Shown: in pieces, positions 1-13,029 of the stretch
Layout: every line of letters begins with the position of its first letter
Position numbering within the stretch: position 1 is the stretch's first letter
DNA from: Nectonema munidae
Lineage: Eukaryota; Nematomorpha; Nectonematoida; Nectonematidae
Reading direction: 5' to 3'
NCBI GenBank assembly: GCA_030549495.1
Contig: JAUIRK010000959.1
Coordinates: forward strand, 62,001-126,000
Length of the DNA stretch: 64,000 nt
Position numbers and translations under genes: made by a program
The notes under the pieces: model-generated
The model's database searches: none
Seen by the model: only the letters and a program-made list of their open reading frames with translations
What the model was told of the DNA's origin: nothing

Positions 1-411
1 TTTTTATTTAATATTTATTATATATTTGCTAGCATACACAATTTGAAAAGTCAAAACGCACGATCTACCTATCACAAGTGTAGATGAATATTATAGAAGT
101 GCATAAAATAAATCACCCTCCCACTTCTTTTTGCAAGCATTGGAGTAATATGTTCATGTGTGTAAAGAGTATAGTTTACCTGCAATAGTAAGTGCATTTA
201 TGATACGGGTTAAACTTGTTGAAACATCCTAAAACTTCGGGAATATGGTCAAAATCTGTGCTAGATTCCACGCTGTTATAATCATCGTAGCTTTCTGCAA
301 TTATTTCTTCATTGGGATCTTAAATTAAAGTTTATAACTCAAATAACATATGTAGATAAAATAAGGCCGAGAGTTCATATAAATCAAAAGGGGATTCTAG
401 GAGAACTTTAA
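1..411. other. AT-rich sequence, no gene seen
   Basis: No recognisable coding, RNA or repeat structure. The MITE at 412 begins at its right edge. Confidence 0.5.
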
Positions 412-520
412 CCCATTTAGTACGGTTATTGCCAAAGAGAACGGAAACGATTCCAGTATTCCTATTTAATTTTATTAAAAGAGTTCGTCTACGTTTATTT
501 TCACATTGGGACTAAATGGG
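412..520. mobile_element. piggyBac-type MITE (109 bp)
   Basis: TTAA lies on both sides (408-411 and 521-524). The inner ends are inverted repeats: CCCATTTAGTAC at the left and, read inward from the right, CCCATTTAGTCC. TTAA target duplication plus CCC-starting ends is the piggyBac signature. The element is too short to code, so it would be a non-autonomous derivative. Its ends resemble those of the complete piggyBac at 48649-52071 (CCCATTAATGAC) but are not the same. Confidence 0.7.
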
Positions 521-524
521 TTAA

Positions 525-2543
525 TTTAATTCGGCTATAAGAACGATTTTAGAGGAAGAAGATGGAACGAGAAGGAATGCTTCTTTGAATCTAAAAAGTA
601 AAAATTAAAAGAGGCAATTTTGCTTTGAATCTTTATACCAAAATCCTTTTTTATCCCCTTCTTCTATTGATTACAGCAACTTCCAATTCATGAATTAAAA
701 AAATGCCTAGAAAAAAACTTCGCTAAAAAAGTTGCAATGTTTTTCAATGCAAATATTCTATTGTTTTTTCTTCATCAAAATCATTCTATTAGAAAGTTAA
801 ATTCTTTTGGAAAAATTACGAAATCTCGCAATACTCATCTCATTGTACTTTTTCCGAGGGTTCTACTTGCAATAGACCCTGAATGCATTTGCTTCAGCTT
901 CTTTCTCTGTTATGTACTTTTTAGCCATCGTGTAAACTTATAGATGTACTGATAATGTATATTACTAATTTAATAGTACAATAAATATATCTCATATCCT
1001 GTACGGTTGAACGCGGGTAGACACAACTTGTTTTCATCTCCAACCTGTATACTATGGTCGTTTCTATTCCATATACAAATGATTAGCTAGACCAGCTTGA
1101 ACTTTCCGTTCATATTTTGCAAGATGTAAGATTTGATATGGGCCTTTCGAAAAGATGATGTTACAAAGGTTATTACCTATATGTTTGCAATTTGCACGAT
1201 TTTAAATAATATATTTGTCAAATAATCAAAATAAAATTTTGTAATCAAAGAATCGGAAAATATTTATTCTTTAAGTATATCGTTGGCTCCCCTTACTTTT
1301 AGTCTCCTTATGTCAGACCTCTGATATAAAGGGCGCACATACGACCCCCCCCCCCCCCATGTGAAATCAAGGGAGACGATAAAGCAATAGTTTAGAATTT
1401 TCTCAACTCGATATCTTTTTTTCTAGTATTTAAAAGACTTGTTTGGCTTGTGAGTAGACGTTCTATTTTACTTTTCTTGTTTTAAGGTTAAATCTTAGAA
1501 TGAACATTTAAAATCTATTTTTTCATTAATTTTCACTTCATTGATATAATAAAGCAAATGTGAGCTATATTTGATCAGAGGCAGTAATTTGAACACGAGA
1601 CCATACATATTTCAGCGGGCAAATATTTCTATAGCACATAACTATATAAGAAAGTATCCTTTATTATTCAAAGCTTAAAATGTTTATCAAAATTTTAAAG
1701 CGTAAATTTTTAAGGACCAACTTTAAATTCACGGCTACATATCTGCCCATCCATGGACCCATGTCCTAAATATATTTTCAAACTGAATATATGTTTTTAT
1801 ATAATAATAGGAAGATATATAAGATTCTTTGTTTTTCTGTGTTAATATTCTAGCTTCGTAACATTTCGTTGCTAAAAAATTTAAAATTTAGTTTTAAGCA
1901 ACAATGCATTTCAGTGCAGAGTAATCAATCCACCTAACCAATTCATTTGGTATGAGCCAAGCTTGTTCACAATTAGTGAGATGAGGTTGAGAAAAATTAT
2001 TTAGCTCCTAATCAATATTGGATCACTGTCGTTTGTCGAATAATCTACTGTCTGAAAATGAGGTCCGACTGTACTACCAACGAGTCTTCTAATACAACCA
2101 TTTCCATATGGTCTTTAGAAGACAAAGAAGATTTTTAACCTTCGAACAGCAAATAGGGAATCCGCTCAGGCAAAAATTCTGTTCTCTAAAGATTTACAAG
2201 AGATCATTTTTAGACTCATTGTATAGAACCTTCGCTTGGTTAGAATATAGCAATGTTTTAATAAGGAGGGATAAAGACTTAATTACATCCGATGAGTAAA
2301 AACAAACGCCCGAGGACTCTCCCTCAGTTACGATTTCCTAATAACAGATTTACAGATATTACAATGCAACTAAGAGACGTCCGTATGCTGCTAGTTTGCA
2401 ATCCCATATGTTTTCAATTGAGAAAATATTGGTGATGATGAAAATAATAACTCCTTTCATTGCATTGACAGGATGTTAAATGTGAACAACAGCTCTTAGG
2501 TTTTATTCTCTAAGTTTGGAATTTGGGTCACCCCAGTCATCAC
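525..2543. other. AT-rich sequence, no gene recognised
   Basis: Only short ORFs without recognisable domains. A run of 14 C stands at 1345-1358, striking in such AT-rich DNA; similar runs recur at repeat edges elsewhere in the window. Confidence 0.4.
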
Positions 2544-3732
2544 CAGGGCGAGTAAAAGTGTCAACTTTTATTTCCATTTAGCAAAAACTCTTTGAAGATC
2601 TTTACTTGTTTAGTCTAAAATTTTTGAACTAATTTCAAATTTTTAAGTCAATCAAAGTCAATTTTTCGAGTTTAGGTCAATAAAGTCAATTTTTATATTT
2701 AACACTTTTTGATTCAATGTGCCTAAAATTGTTATAAGCGATACATACAAGATTTCTTTTTTATATCAACACTTCCACAATAGTTGGACTTTTTTTCATC
2801 TAATAAAAGGTTTTACTGTAAAGTTTGACTGACTGAGGTTAAACATGGAGAAGTTTTTTGTAAGACAAATTTTTTTTGTTGACAAACGCGGTTACATACG
2901 ATATATCCGCTGCAGAAGTTATGGAATTTTATTCCCAAACTTTTTTATCATTGCATATTTTTCACATCTTTTACACAAGTTTACCTTAAAAGTTAAGTTA
3001 TCCTTCAAAATTGTAGATTACCGACATTAAATCATTTAAAATTAGTAATAGAAAAAGACGTTCTCTTTTCAAACCTATCGGCAACACTTCAGTTCCAATT
3101 GTAACGAAATTGACAAATTGGTTGCAAGCAGCAAAATATTTTCATTAAAATCTTCCAGCAGCGAAGAAATTAATGATGAGGATGATGGAATTTTATTGCC
3201 AAATATCAAGAAATTGTTAAAAAAAGAAAATCTGTGTCAAAACGTGCTAACAATAATAATTAGAGAATATTCACGATTCATTGATTTAGTAGGAAAAAGT
3301 CAACATAGAGACTTTTTTAGTCGAAGATGCCTTCACTTGTTTCAACATTATTTCATTTAAGATGAATGTGGCGTTAAAAGTTATCTTGAAAATAGATTCA
3401 AATAAAATGAAATCAATAAAATTATGACTATAGAAAACTCTCAAATCTCTCCAGTACTTACCCCAAATTGCAAAATTGTCAAGTTTTAGCTTTAGAAGTA
3501 GAAAGATCTTTTTCTAAACTGAAAAAACTGCTAGAAATTGATCAAATTTTAAATCAGAAAATGTCATTAATTATAAGTTGTATTACAAAGTCATGGATTC
3601 TTTGAAAAAAATTTCAATACTTTCTCTAAAGTGTTCATAGTTGTTCAATTCAATGAAACTTTAAAAGTCAATTTTTTCTCTGAGTAAAAGTCCATTTTTT
3701 CCAATTTTTTGGGTCAATTTTTCCTCGCCCTG
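2544..3732 (+). mobile_element. hAT-type element with dead transposase tail
   Basis: The ends are inverted repeats: CAGGGCGAG at 2544-2552 and CTCGCCCTG at 3724-3732. Subterminal DNA on both sides is rich in GTCAATTTTT-like motifs. Near 3497-3605 the plus strand reads LEVERSFSKLKKLL, which matches the hAT C-terminal dimerisation region (family pattern around ERSFS). An acidic ORF piece lies at 3118-3360. Stops and frameshifts separate these parts, so the gene is dead or was always partial. The 8 bases flanking the two ends do not match, so no target duplication is confirmed. It may be an internally deleted relative of the element at 5580-6668. Confidence 0.6.
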
Positions 3733-3798
3733 AATAACTAAATTACATAAAGTTACATTTTAATTTAAAAAATAACAATAATCAGAATATAAATTATA

Positions 3799-4581
3799 TT
3801 GTATTATTCAAAAAAATTTTTTACCCTTCTTGAAATATTGTCCTCGGAACGCCTCTGCTCTGATATTATGTCATCAGACATCTCTAATATTATCCTTCTG
3901 ACGGTATCGTTTGTCAGGAAGATATGCTTCACCATTACATCTTCAGAACTTCTTAGCACATTCAAAACCATATTTTTGCAGCAAGGTAATATCAACTGTT
4001 CTCTTAGGTTGTGGGACTTTTTACCAACAGACATTTTTTGAAACTTTATAGAAGACTTTCTAACCACACATAATATTTTGCTAAAACATTCCTATGTTAT
4101 CAAAGCTGTATTTATTCAATCGTTCAGCTTGACGTTTAAAATAGTGAAGTTTTGTTTAATGAACTTGACTGATTTATTCCAGTGCAAACTTCACTTGACT
4201 GTCCTTAGAAAAGTAGATGCTAACACTTCAGAACACAAAAGACACGTATGTTCTTCTTGCCCACCAGATATTAATGCGTTAAAGTAAAACCAAATTTTAA
4301 TTATGAGTCCCATATTTCATTTTTAAGCCATTAAGAAAAATGCCCATTTACATCTATAAAATCAGGCCTGAAAAGAAATAAAAAAGTACAAATCGTATAG
4401 CGCAATTCAAAGACAAAATTACTTATTATTTTTAATGTGCATTATTGGCAATCGCAAATCACCCAATATGGATGCAATATTTGGCGCAAAACGATCCACT
4501 CAGTGACCCCTTCTTGGTTCCGATAGAACTCCTTCGCGATCCCCTACCAGGGCACAGCGGAATTCAGTTTGAAAACCACTG
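3799..4581 (-). pseudogene. hAT transposase N-terminal half (ZBED5/FAM200-like), decayed
   Basis: Read on the minus strand, a BED-type zinc-finger start (CLLCSEVLAS, about 4265-4235, with a stop soon after) is followed by a frame through 4067-3804 with LREQLILPCCKNMV and LTNDTVRRIILEMSDDI. The ZBED5/FAM200 group of hAT proteins has this order: BED finger, then an L-I-L-P-C block, then an S-N-x-T-V-x-R-R-I block. The 5' end of the element is visible at 4581: reading inward on the minus strand gives CAGTGGTTTTCAAACT, a hAT terminal sequence. The DDE catalytic region and C-terminus are missing, so the copy is truncated near 3799. Candidate target duplication half: TTCTAGAA at 4582-4589, with no partner found. 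Confidence 0.65.
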
Positions 4582-5579
4582 TTCTAGAAGGTAGTGAGTG
4601 ATGCAATCAGAAAAAGGAACAAGGTAATTTATTGTCAGACAATAATTATGACAAAAAACTTTTATAATAAATTTTAAAAACCTAACCCCTCCCGGTAATT
4701 GAAATAAAAATAATTGATTATGTGAAGATAAAGTTGATACAGATATATGTGAAGAACGGAAATTTGTAGAAAAAATTAAATTAATAAGAAAAACTAATAT
4801 AGTTGATACAGATATTTGTTTATATCTACAACCACAAAATAATATTTATTATTTTTTAATATGAAAACATAAAAATGTTAGAACAAGGAACAAAAATTTG
4901 AAAATGATTAAACAGAAAAAATTTCTTATGTGTTATAAACATAGAATTTAATGATTTTAAAATATTAATCTAAAGTTAATTCAATTTTTAACCTGATTTT
5001 TGATCTGCGACACTAAAACCTCTTTTAAGGAGTTTTGCCCTCAGAGCTGAAGTAACAGACATGAAAAGGAAAGACAAAAATTAAAATTGGAAAATTCTTG
5101 ACATTTTAAATTGAGGACAAATACCGCATAAGAAAATTTAAACAAAAAAACTGGTTTACAGGAAACAGCATCTCTCTGAGTTAATTTTGAAAGTTATTTA
5201 TATCGATAAGTGTAAAAATTGTATAGGAGTAATTATGCATGAAAGTATTATATGAGGTTCCTATTCCAAAAAAATATAAAAAAAGTAAACTTATTAAAGA
5301 TCTTTTCAACACTTTTAAGCAGGGTAAACAAAAAAATTATTTTATTGATTTGAAAATATTGTCTGGATTGAAATTTCGATTCTCAAGTAAATTTCTCAGT
5401 TTTGAGAAGGATCTTTCAAATTTGCAGCTAGAACCCGGACAATTCTACAGAAGTAAGTACCTATCTGGTGATATACTTGAATTTTTCATTTCCAAGATAT
5501 CAATAATTTGATTTTGTTCCATTCTACGCTTGATTTATGGAATCAATTCGCATTCATCATTGTTAAAATAAATGGAACT
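4582..5579. other. AT-rich sequence with one unrecognised short ORF
   Basis: A 90-codon open frame at 5239-5511 (plus) is lysine and phenylalanine rich and matches no family I recognise. It does not look like an exon with clear splice sites. Nothing else is seen. Confidence 0.35.
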
Positions 5580-6668
5580 TAAACTTTACTTATTGTAAAA
5601 GTTTTTTTTGTGATTTCATCAGCTCAATGATATTTTCAGCATAGTTTCTTTTGATAGATAACAAATCTTTACATAGATTAACATTTTTCCTGCATTATCA
5701 ATTAAAATTCCACTTTCGCCATCAAACTTTTATATGATTTTCTTTATTTCAGGAAGATTTTTGCTGTAGTAAAGTGTTACTTCCAGCCAACTACCCAATT
5801 TTGTAATTATTGGAACTGGTAGATAACCATTTTTTATAAAAAAGCGCCTTGTTTGTTCTTTAAAGTGAGAGCTTTAAAGCTTGAGATCAATCCATCGACT
5901 TTGGGATAAAAAGTTTTTATCTTTAAAGCACAATTGTGCAATAGGTAAAAAAAAATACATGTAACATGGAAACAGTGAAGAAACATAACTTTCAAATTTT
6001 TAGCTGCAGCAGTATTATATCTAGCAACATCTGTTATCAAAAGCAGAAAGTGTTTCATTTCTATATGGAACTCTGTCATAGTATCATAGATAATGAAGGT
6101 CATAGTTTGTGAGTTTATATTTTCCTCAAAAGCTGATGTTTTGATTAAGTAAGTTTTTGAGGTTCTACCAGTGTTCCAGCTATAACATTTAGGAATAGAC
6201 GATTCGAAATAATTGTTCCATCAACAATCAGAATTACATCTTGACTATTCAATAAACTTTTGCACTTTGAAGTTTCTCATTTGCCAATTGTGAAACTAAG
6301 TTTCTACATGATGAAACAGATGAAACTTTTTTTCAGAGACTTTGAAAAAGTGAAATAATGCTTGAGTTACAAAGTTTGTGCAATGGAATATTAGCTTGTA
6401 GGAAATCTGTAAGCAATTTTTTCTTAAAATGATTCAAAGTATCATTTGAAAACTTTTCAATACTGGTATTGGCAGAAGTATCTTTGAGATTTTTTCGTGT
6501 TTTTAAGTTTTTCTATGAATTTTAATAAACAAGTTTTTTCATGGTTTACTTCAACAAAATATAACCTGCTAAACAGTTTGTTTTTGCTTTGAGATAGTGA
6601 AAATTCCTTTGGATATTTAGTAACAAACTCGAAATTTTCATAGAACTACTTTTATCACTTTTAGGCAT
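5580..6668 (-). pseudogene. hAT-related transposase, CGGBP1-like family, decayed
   Basis: The minus strand opens with an ATG at 6668-6666 and reads MPKSDKSSSMKI. This matches the start of a large invertebrate family related to the CGGBP1 DNA-binding protein and to hAT transposases. Further blocks follow in order with stops between them: FLQANIPLHKL (about 6400), ILIVDGTIISNRLFLNVIAGTL (6245-6170), LITDVARYNTAAAKNLKVM and the H-x-T-C block (6040-5950), then YLPVPIITKLGSWLEVTLYY (5820-5770). In the family the corresponding motifs are a D-E-T-T strand, an S-D-A-A-P-Y-M block, H-V-T-C, and P-V-I-T-R-W-G-T-W-L. Several stops and shifts make it a pseudogene. Left and right ends are not fixed; TTGAC-rich DNA at 7195-7285 may be its 5' terminal region. 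Confidence 0.7.
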
Positions 6669-7391
6669 AGTTGTATTTCGTTGGAAGATCAAATGAAAAA
6701 TGAAATTCAAACAAACTTATTTTGCGAAAAATGGAATTGTACATGAAATACTTGAAATTTAATCAGAGACAATGAAGAAAGAAATATGAGAAATTAATAT
6801 ATATGTGTTTACAACGATTTCACTAGATAATTGCCGACATGGATATTTACTTCAAAAATAGACTAACAGCTGTGCAACTGTCTTCTTAGCGTTGAACTAG
6901 ATGTGTGTATGTGGCACTTACAATTAATGGATAGCAGAGCGCAGCTGTGTTCTTAGACTTCATTTTCATGTTTCGTTGAGATCGACCTATTGATTATAAT
7001 AGAACAGAAAACATCCTACTAAATAGCAGTTTATTTGTTTTCAAGTTATAAAGTCGGTCTTTGATTACCTTATAATTAAAATGGTTTTTACTTTAAACAG
7101 ATCATAAGTCTTATTTTTTATTATATTTTATTTAGATTTAAATTTTGATAAATAAAGAGTTATTTTTAGTTGTCAAAATTATTTTAAATTTTAAACTAAA
7201 TATGTACTTTTATTTACCTAAAAAATTGACATTTATTGACTTTAACGAAAAAATTCACTTTTATTGACCGTTGATTTCAATAAATTCCTATAGGATAGGA
7301 AAAACAAGCCCTTTGTATAATTCATAAATTATATCATTCAGGTCAAACAAATACAAAAATTCATTTGATCTAAATTTTGCTGGAAACTTAT
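6669..7391. other. Non-coding flank with TTGAC-rich motifs
   Basis: No gene is seen. Bases 7195-7285 carry repeated ATTGAC/GTCAAT motifs like those just inside the ends of the hAT element at 2544-3732. This suggests it is the terminal zone of the neighbouring hAT copy, an inference only. Confidence 0.4.
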
Positions 7392-7965
7392 GAAGAAAAG
7401 GATAGTAACTTTGACCGGTCAATGCATGAATTCCAAACTACAAAATTCCATCAAACACCAAAGCAACACTCCAAAGCTTTGAAGTACCAAATCAGCGATT
7501 TTGCACATACACATCGATATTTTAGGCTCGCTACCTGGTTCTCAAGAATTGACTTATACTCTACAATATTGATATTTCAATAAAAAAACGCTCTAGAATG
7601 CTTTTAATCAAAAAGTGGATATCTCGTTCTGGAAAACCTGATAGAATTTCATCAGATAGAGCTCGATAGTTTACTTTAACCAATTAGACAAAATGGCTGA
7701 ACAAATTGGCATAACAATAATCGATACAACCGCATACATCCTAAATCAAATGCCATGATTCAAATATTTCATTTCTTCCTTAAAATAATGCAAAAACGAA
7801 GTTCTTGAACAATTGACTGAAGAACTTCCTTGGTTATTCTTATTACGACCTAAAAAACCTAAAATTTTGGTACTTCTCAGGCCGTTATGTTTTATAGAGT
7901 GTCTTTGTTGGTACCTGGTGACACATCAACTAAAAAAGTATATCATTGTATAAAATAATTGTACC
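7392..7965 (+). pseudogene. Ty3/gypsy integrase remnant
   Basis: Fragments of a retrotransposon integrase core lie in order on the plus strand. They are HSKALKYQISDFAHTHRYF (about 7470-7525, as in the H-T-K-A-P ... F-x-H-V-H-x-D segment), WISRSGKPDRISSDRA (7617-7665, the F-G-x-P-x-x-I-x-S-D-R-G catalytic strand), IHPKSNAMIQIFH (about 7732-7770, the Y-H-P-Q-x-N-G-M-x-E-R-x-H helix), EELPWLFLL (7824-7850) and SLLVPGDTS (about 7902-7930, L-x-x-P-G-E). The segments sit in different frames with stops, so the gene is long dead. No LTRs, RT or protease are recognised nearby. Confidence 0.7.
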
Positions 7966-8510
7966 AAAAAAGTGCACATTTATAAATAACCTTTCAAAAC
8001 GGAGTCTATTTTTTCGGAAAATTTTTCAAACAAGGACTATTTTCTCGTTCATATCAAGGTCGTTCGTTATAACATAATCAGTAGAAATGCAAGGTATTTT
8101 AAAATGAAAAATGGAGAAAAGCAAGAGAATATATAAATAGACAGATTAAAAGCAGCAAATTTGGATCCTTCTATCAGAGTTTTATTCAAAACTGCTAGGC
8201 CCAGACTACCATGTAAAGATGATAATGCAATTTACCATACAGAGCCATAGGTTAGTTGGCATAACTAGCACTCAAATTAACATATGTTCAATTTCTTGGT
8301 TTATAGAGTCATTAATTCCTCCGTTGCTACACAAATAAAGATTATTCAAGTATAAGGTTATTTAAGATTGTATATTTTTATCATAATTCATTATTTTGTT
8401 TTCCATATAACCTATTTCTCCTTATTTGTTTGATACAAGGACTACCATAGTAAAAATAAAAGTAAATATACCAAAAATAACCAAAATAGGGAGAATTAAG
8501 GAAAAAAGTT
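7966..8510. other. AT-rich sequence, no gene seen
   Basis: No recognisable structure. Confidence 0.4.
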
Positions 8511-8700
8511 AAATTTCTTACAGATAAAGCAAAGATCAGCCTCGAAAAAATAGTTTAATATAATAGGGGATGGACTTATAAAAAAAAATTTAATAAAAAT
8601 ATTAAGTTTCTTACAGATAAAGCAAAAATTAGCCTTGAAAAAAAGTTTAATATAATAAGGAATCAACTTATAAAAGAGATTTGAAAAGATTTTAAGTAAA
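8511..8700. repeat. Tandem duplication of a ~92-bp unit
   Basis: Two imperfect copies (about 8511-8604 and 8605-8697) share TTTCTTACAGATAAAGCAAA and GTTTAATATAATA. On the minus strand the duplication gives a repeated CFICKK peptide, but I see no reason to call this a gene. Confidence 0.6.
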
Positions 8701-9604
8701 TAAGTTAAGTTAAAAGAATTTGCCATTTTTAAAAATCGAAAAAATGGCTGTAAAATTTGCAACTAATTTTACCCTTAAAATGGCTCCCAAAAATTTTAGA
8801 GAAGTTTGAGATACTATCATGCAAATTTTAGGGAACAGATTTAATTGTAACTTTGAATATATATTTTCTATATTATATTTAGTTAATATGCAAAATTTAA
8901 ATTAAATTGTCAAATTATTTACAAAGTTATTTAACTTTTTATATTTAAAGCTTTTTTCCAGCTTATTTTACACGGGCCGTTATTTAAATTCAAAAAATTT
9001 GAGCGGCTACAATTTAGTTGGAGTGAATCGTTACGTAAAATAATATAAGCAAAAAAATGAATCTTCTATGGATTAATATTTTCCTGTACAATTTCTATGG
9101 ATAAATATTTTCATATACAACTCATATTTATGAATATTATTCTTATTTAAATTTTAAAATGTTTTATAAAAATTATTCTAGATTTACAAAAATACAAATA
9201 ATTTCCATCTCGGTTTGGGTAAGTGTGAGTAAAAAGTCGAGCCACACGAAATAACTATAAAATACCTCCAAAATTTAGATATCGTGCTTTCATATTAAGT
9301 TTTATTTTAGTTGTTTTAGGGCATATTTCTTTTATACGCTTGGGCGTTGTAGTATAATTCAAGCCTTCAAGCATCACTTCACATTTTCCATTATCAAATC
9401 CCCTCTCCACTTATTTTATCACTCGAGCTTAATTGTAAAAACCTTGCCATTAACTTCAATTATACAAATCATGTTAATATATATTGCACTCATTTTCTAT
9501 CTTTTTATTCACCCTGTTGTCCTGTTCGTTGTTGCTTGTTTTCTCATTCTTGATGTTAGTAAGACATTTCACTTTTTTCTTTTGCACTTTTATACCAACT
9601 ACAT
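8701..9604. other. AT-rich sequence, no gene seen
   Basis: Nothing recognised. Confidence 0.4.
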
Positions 9605-9725
9605 TTCAGGGTGTTAAATAAAGAGTTTATTTTCTATCGCTTTTATCACAACAGGCGTAAAATTGTCGTTCATGCGAAGGATGACATTTTTCAAATGAGC
9701 GACATTGTAAATAGAAAATAAAGTT
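9605..9725 (-). mobile_element. Possible Tc1/mariner-like element end
   Basis: CAGGGTGTTAAATAAAGAG at 9608 resembles the CAGGGTGT ends of IS630/Tc1/mariner elements (compare 27325). The minus strand just inside reads a short peptide with RMNDNFTPVVIKAIENKLF, similar in style to the transposase C-terminus. Only one end is seen. Confidence 0.3.
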
Positions 9726-12599
9726 ACAATAAAAGCGGGTTGATAGCGTGAAAATAATATGAACCTACCTTAAGTTCTTGTTTATTAAGAAAAGCCTACT
9801 CATAGATATTGTTAGTATATAACACATTGATTTTTAACAGCTGTACTGAGTGCCTCGTATAACTCACAACATTTTGTTTAGCTGCTTGCATAGCAAGTTG
9901 GATACAAAATTAGACTAACAATATCATGGTAAAACAGTGAGAATTTCGCAAAGTTATTGGTCTACGTACTGTACTTAGGTAGTTTTATATCTATGGTTCA
10001 TAAAATAGGGTATTATCCATTTTTATTTCATTTTCATAAAATTTGGTTGTCGGTTATTGTCATCTATTTTTTTGAGCATATCGATGTAAGGTTTAATCAA
10101 TTGTCGAATTAATTTTTTGAAAGAAGAGTTATACTTCAGATATGTAAGGAGATATAAGTTATTATTTCTTCCATATTATGACTGAAGAGAAAATCTTTTT
10201 TAATACACAAATTAGCATAAATATTAAAAAAAATTTAAAATAAAAATATAATTTAATTCAAGTTTTTCAAAAAAATCGTACAAAGTAAAAAGAAAAATAT
10301 GTATACACCAATAAATATTATTTGAAATTACTTGTTATAAAAAAATAAAATATCTAGTTTTAAGTTTTAAATTTAGAAATGTTTTTAGCTATTACTTATA
10401 TCAAAAACGAAAAGAAAAACTTATAAAAATCTATGATATGATGTGATCTGCGAGTAAAATTCGTTTTTAAAAAAGAAATAAACTATTAAAAAGTAATTTA
10501 TTATAGTAATATAAATCATGAGAATAAATTGAAACTCTTAGTGCATTGATTTTGAAACAAATCTGGGGAAATATTTTGTGTATTCCAAGCGTCTAAAGAA
10601 GCACGGTTCATAAATGCTGGGTTAGAATATCACTTAAAAATAATTTGAAAAATACGTGACCATCGCTTCAATATATTTTAGATTAGTAGATGAGTTTAAG
10701 CTATATAGTACGTTTTTAAGAGTTAGGTTTTAAGTTATCTATATTTTAAAATTTTTTAAATATAGTAGAAAAAATTTTAAGCTTTAATCAAATATAATTT
10801 AATAAATTAGATGGCGTTAAAATTAAATTTTTTTTTAGTTTAATTAAATGGTTTTTTTTCTGTTTGATAACTTAAATATAATATTTCATATAACTCACAA
10901 AGTTATTCTTAATTTATTTTTTATAACTCTTTTTATTCATAACTTTTCAAGTTAGTATCATATATAATTTATTACATATTTTATTCTAAATAAATTATGT
11001 TCTAAATCAAATTATACGGAAAAATAATAAAAAGGGCTTTTACCCTAATGGTATGCGCCGAACAAGCTTTTGCGCATGGAATCGAAATCAAGAGATTTCA
11101 AGGGCATAATTTTTGAAATTTTCGATTGTCTTGGCTGCTAATGCTGACATCGGAATCTAATATATCTAAGAGGGAAATGTATAAACTATCTTTTTGGGAA
11201 ATACTTGATGTATGAAAACAATCATTTATATCTATGGAACTCCTCTAGTAGATCAGGTAATTTGATTTACGATATTCTAATATCCTTTTTTATCAATAAC
11301 ATAGATACGTTTTTCTACTTGAGCACACTTGGAGTTTAGTTTGTTTTGGTACACTACTAATAGGAATATTAATCGTAAACCGAAATCATAAAAATCATCA
11401 TTTTTCAAATAGATACCTAAATGGAATTGGGAAAATATACTTGATGATTAAAATTTCAATATTTGCCTCTAAGTTTTAGCCAACCTGGGATATAAATTTT
11501 TACTTATAATTTTTTTAAGTAAAACAACTTTTTTTGAATTTTTATTTCAATAAATTCATGAACGTACAGTTAATTCCCATACAACCTATGCTACATTATA
11601 ACCCGTCCAGGTTCTTGATTTTTCACGCCGATTTAATTTTACAAAGTTTAGAACTAAAATATATGAATACTTTACAATTTTATTTAAAAAATTTAGTTAT
11701 ATAGATGTGTCTAAAAATAACTCTTGAGCATCCTCAAAATTATTGGGGGCAAAATTTTTTTTTGCAATTTTCAAAATTAGTGGTTCTGGAAATACCACGG
11801 GAGACCAAATATTCAAGCAATCCTTTAAAATAAAGTGTATTCAGCGCGCATACCTAAATTTATAAGACTACTTAAAAAATTGGTGAAATTTAAATACTAT
11901 ACTTCCAGCGAAAATATTTTAATTAAATTTGCATATCACATATACACTAGTTTAAAAAAATCCAAAATTGGGGTGGGGTGGATGGAATAGGCTTTTCATT
12001 TGAAAATGAAGTAGTCTACCAGACACATTACAAGAATTGATGAAAGGATATTTGATTGATAGAGAAAACAACTGAAAACAAATCACTGAAGGTTGGAGAG
12101 TTTTATATGAGTGAATGTTATCTGAAGGAAAAAGGTCTACTAGACACCCTGCGATGTTTATATGAAAAAAATGTGATTAATTCAGGGGCGCAGATCCTTG
12201 AAATTATTGGATGGGGCGGACTTTCAAGCGTCTTCCAAAAAAGACAACAAATTTTTTTGAATTCCTACTCCTCTCTTGTCTATTCTATTTCATTCTTAAT
12301 TAAGCTAAATGTAAACTTTAACCCCCGCCATATTAAGCTTAACGTCAACAATTTAAGATTGCATTACTTCATTTTTCTCAGCATCATTCAAAAATTGTTT
12401 AAAAGCTAAATTGGTGCAATACCTAGGGAGAGCTACATAAAGTAAATAACTTTTAACATTTTGCAATGATTTGACTTTTATAACTTTTAAGGAAAAAAAG
12501 TCTATGAGAAAAAGTTATAGAACTTCAACAAAAACTAAATAATTTTACAGCATAACTAAAGTTTTTTGGAAACTAATTTGACGTATCCACTACAGCATA
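9726..12599. other. AT-rich sequence; dispersed repeat at 11757-11831
   Basis: No gene is recognised. Bases 11757-11831 (from a T run through CACGGGAGACCAAATATTC) recur almost unchanged at 39644-39718, so this is part of a dispersed repeat. An open frame at 12056-12409 starts at TTG and matches nothing known to me. Confidence 0.45.
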
Positions 12600-12775
12600 C
12601 CCTATGGGTGGCATGACAGGTTGGTTGAGACGGTGGACTCAGCACGGAAGCCTATGGATTCGATTCGTCATCGATACCAATTTGTTCATATTTTGACATA
12701 AGCGGTACACCAGTGCCTTTCAATGAAAACACACCCACGGTACCTTGACCCTACCTTTTACTCAAAATTGAAAAA
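12600..12775 (+). mobile_element. tRNA-derived SINE-like fragment
   Basis: GGTTGGTTGAGACGG (about 12619-12633) resembles an RNA polymerase III A box, and GGATTCGATTCGT (about 12656) resembles a B box at suitable spacing. The stretch is less AT-rich than its surroundings. It cannot be folded into a complete cloverleaf by eye, so it is read as a SINE head rather than a tRNA gene. Confidence 0.4.
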
Positions 12776-13029
12776 TTTGCGACATAATTAACAAAAGAGA
12801 GAAAGGAGGCAAAATAAACTAATAAAACAATTTTCACTATTTTAAAATGGAACCGTCTGTTCTCAGAATAATTTCAAAATAATAGGAGGCATAAAAATGA
12901 GATAGTTTATTTGATATTTTCAAGTTTCAAAAGCCAACGTTGAAGTAGCTAACCCTTATAGGGTGATTTGGGAACGCTTGTATTTTTACATTTTGTAAGG
13001 AATCATAGTATGCAAAAAAGGCAGTTTAA

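Noticed and set aside
2845-3030. Short open frame inside the hAT element
   Set aside because: No similarity to hAT domains seen; probably non-coding internal sequence.
5239-5511. 90-codon frame as a host gene
   Set aside because: No domain, no clear splice sites, lysine-rich AT-biased composition.
12056-12409. 117-codon open frame
   Set aside because: Starts at TTG, no recognised motif, AT-rich composition equal to its flanks; could be chance.
12619-12670. tRNA gene candidate
   Set aside because: A- and B-box-like sequences are present, but acceptor and anticodon stems cannot be paired. Better explained as a SINE head.
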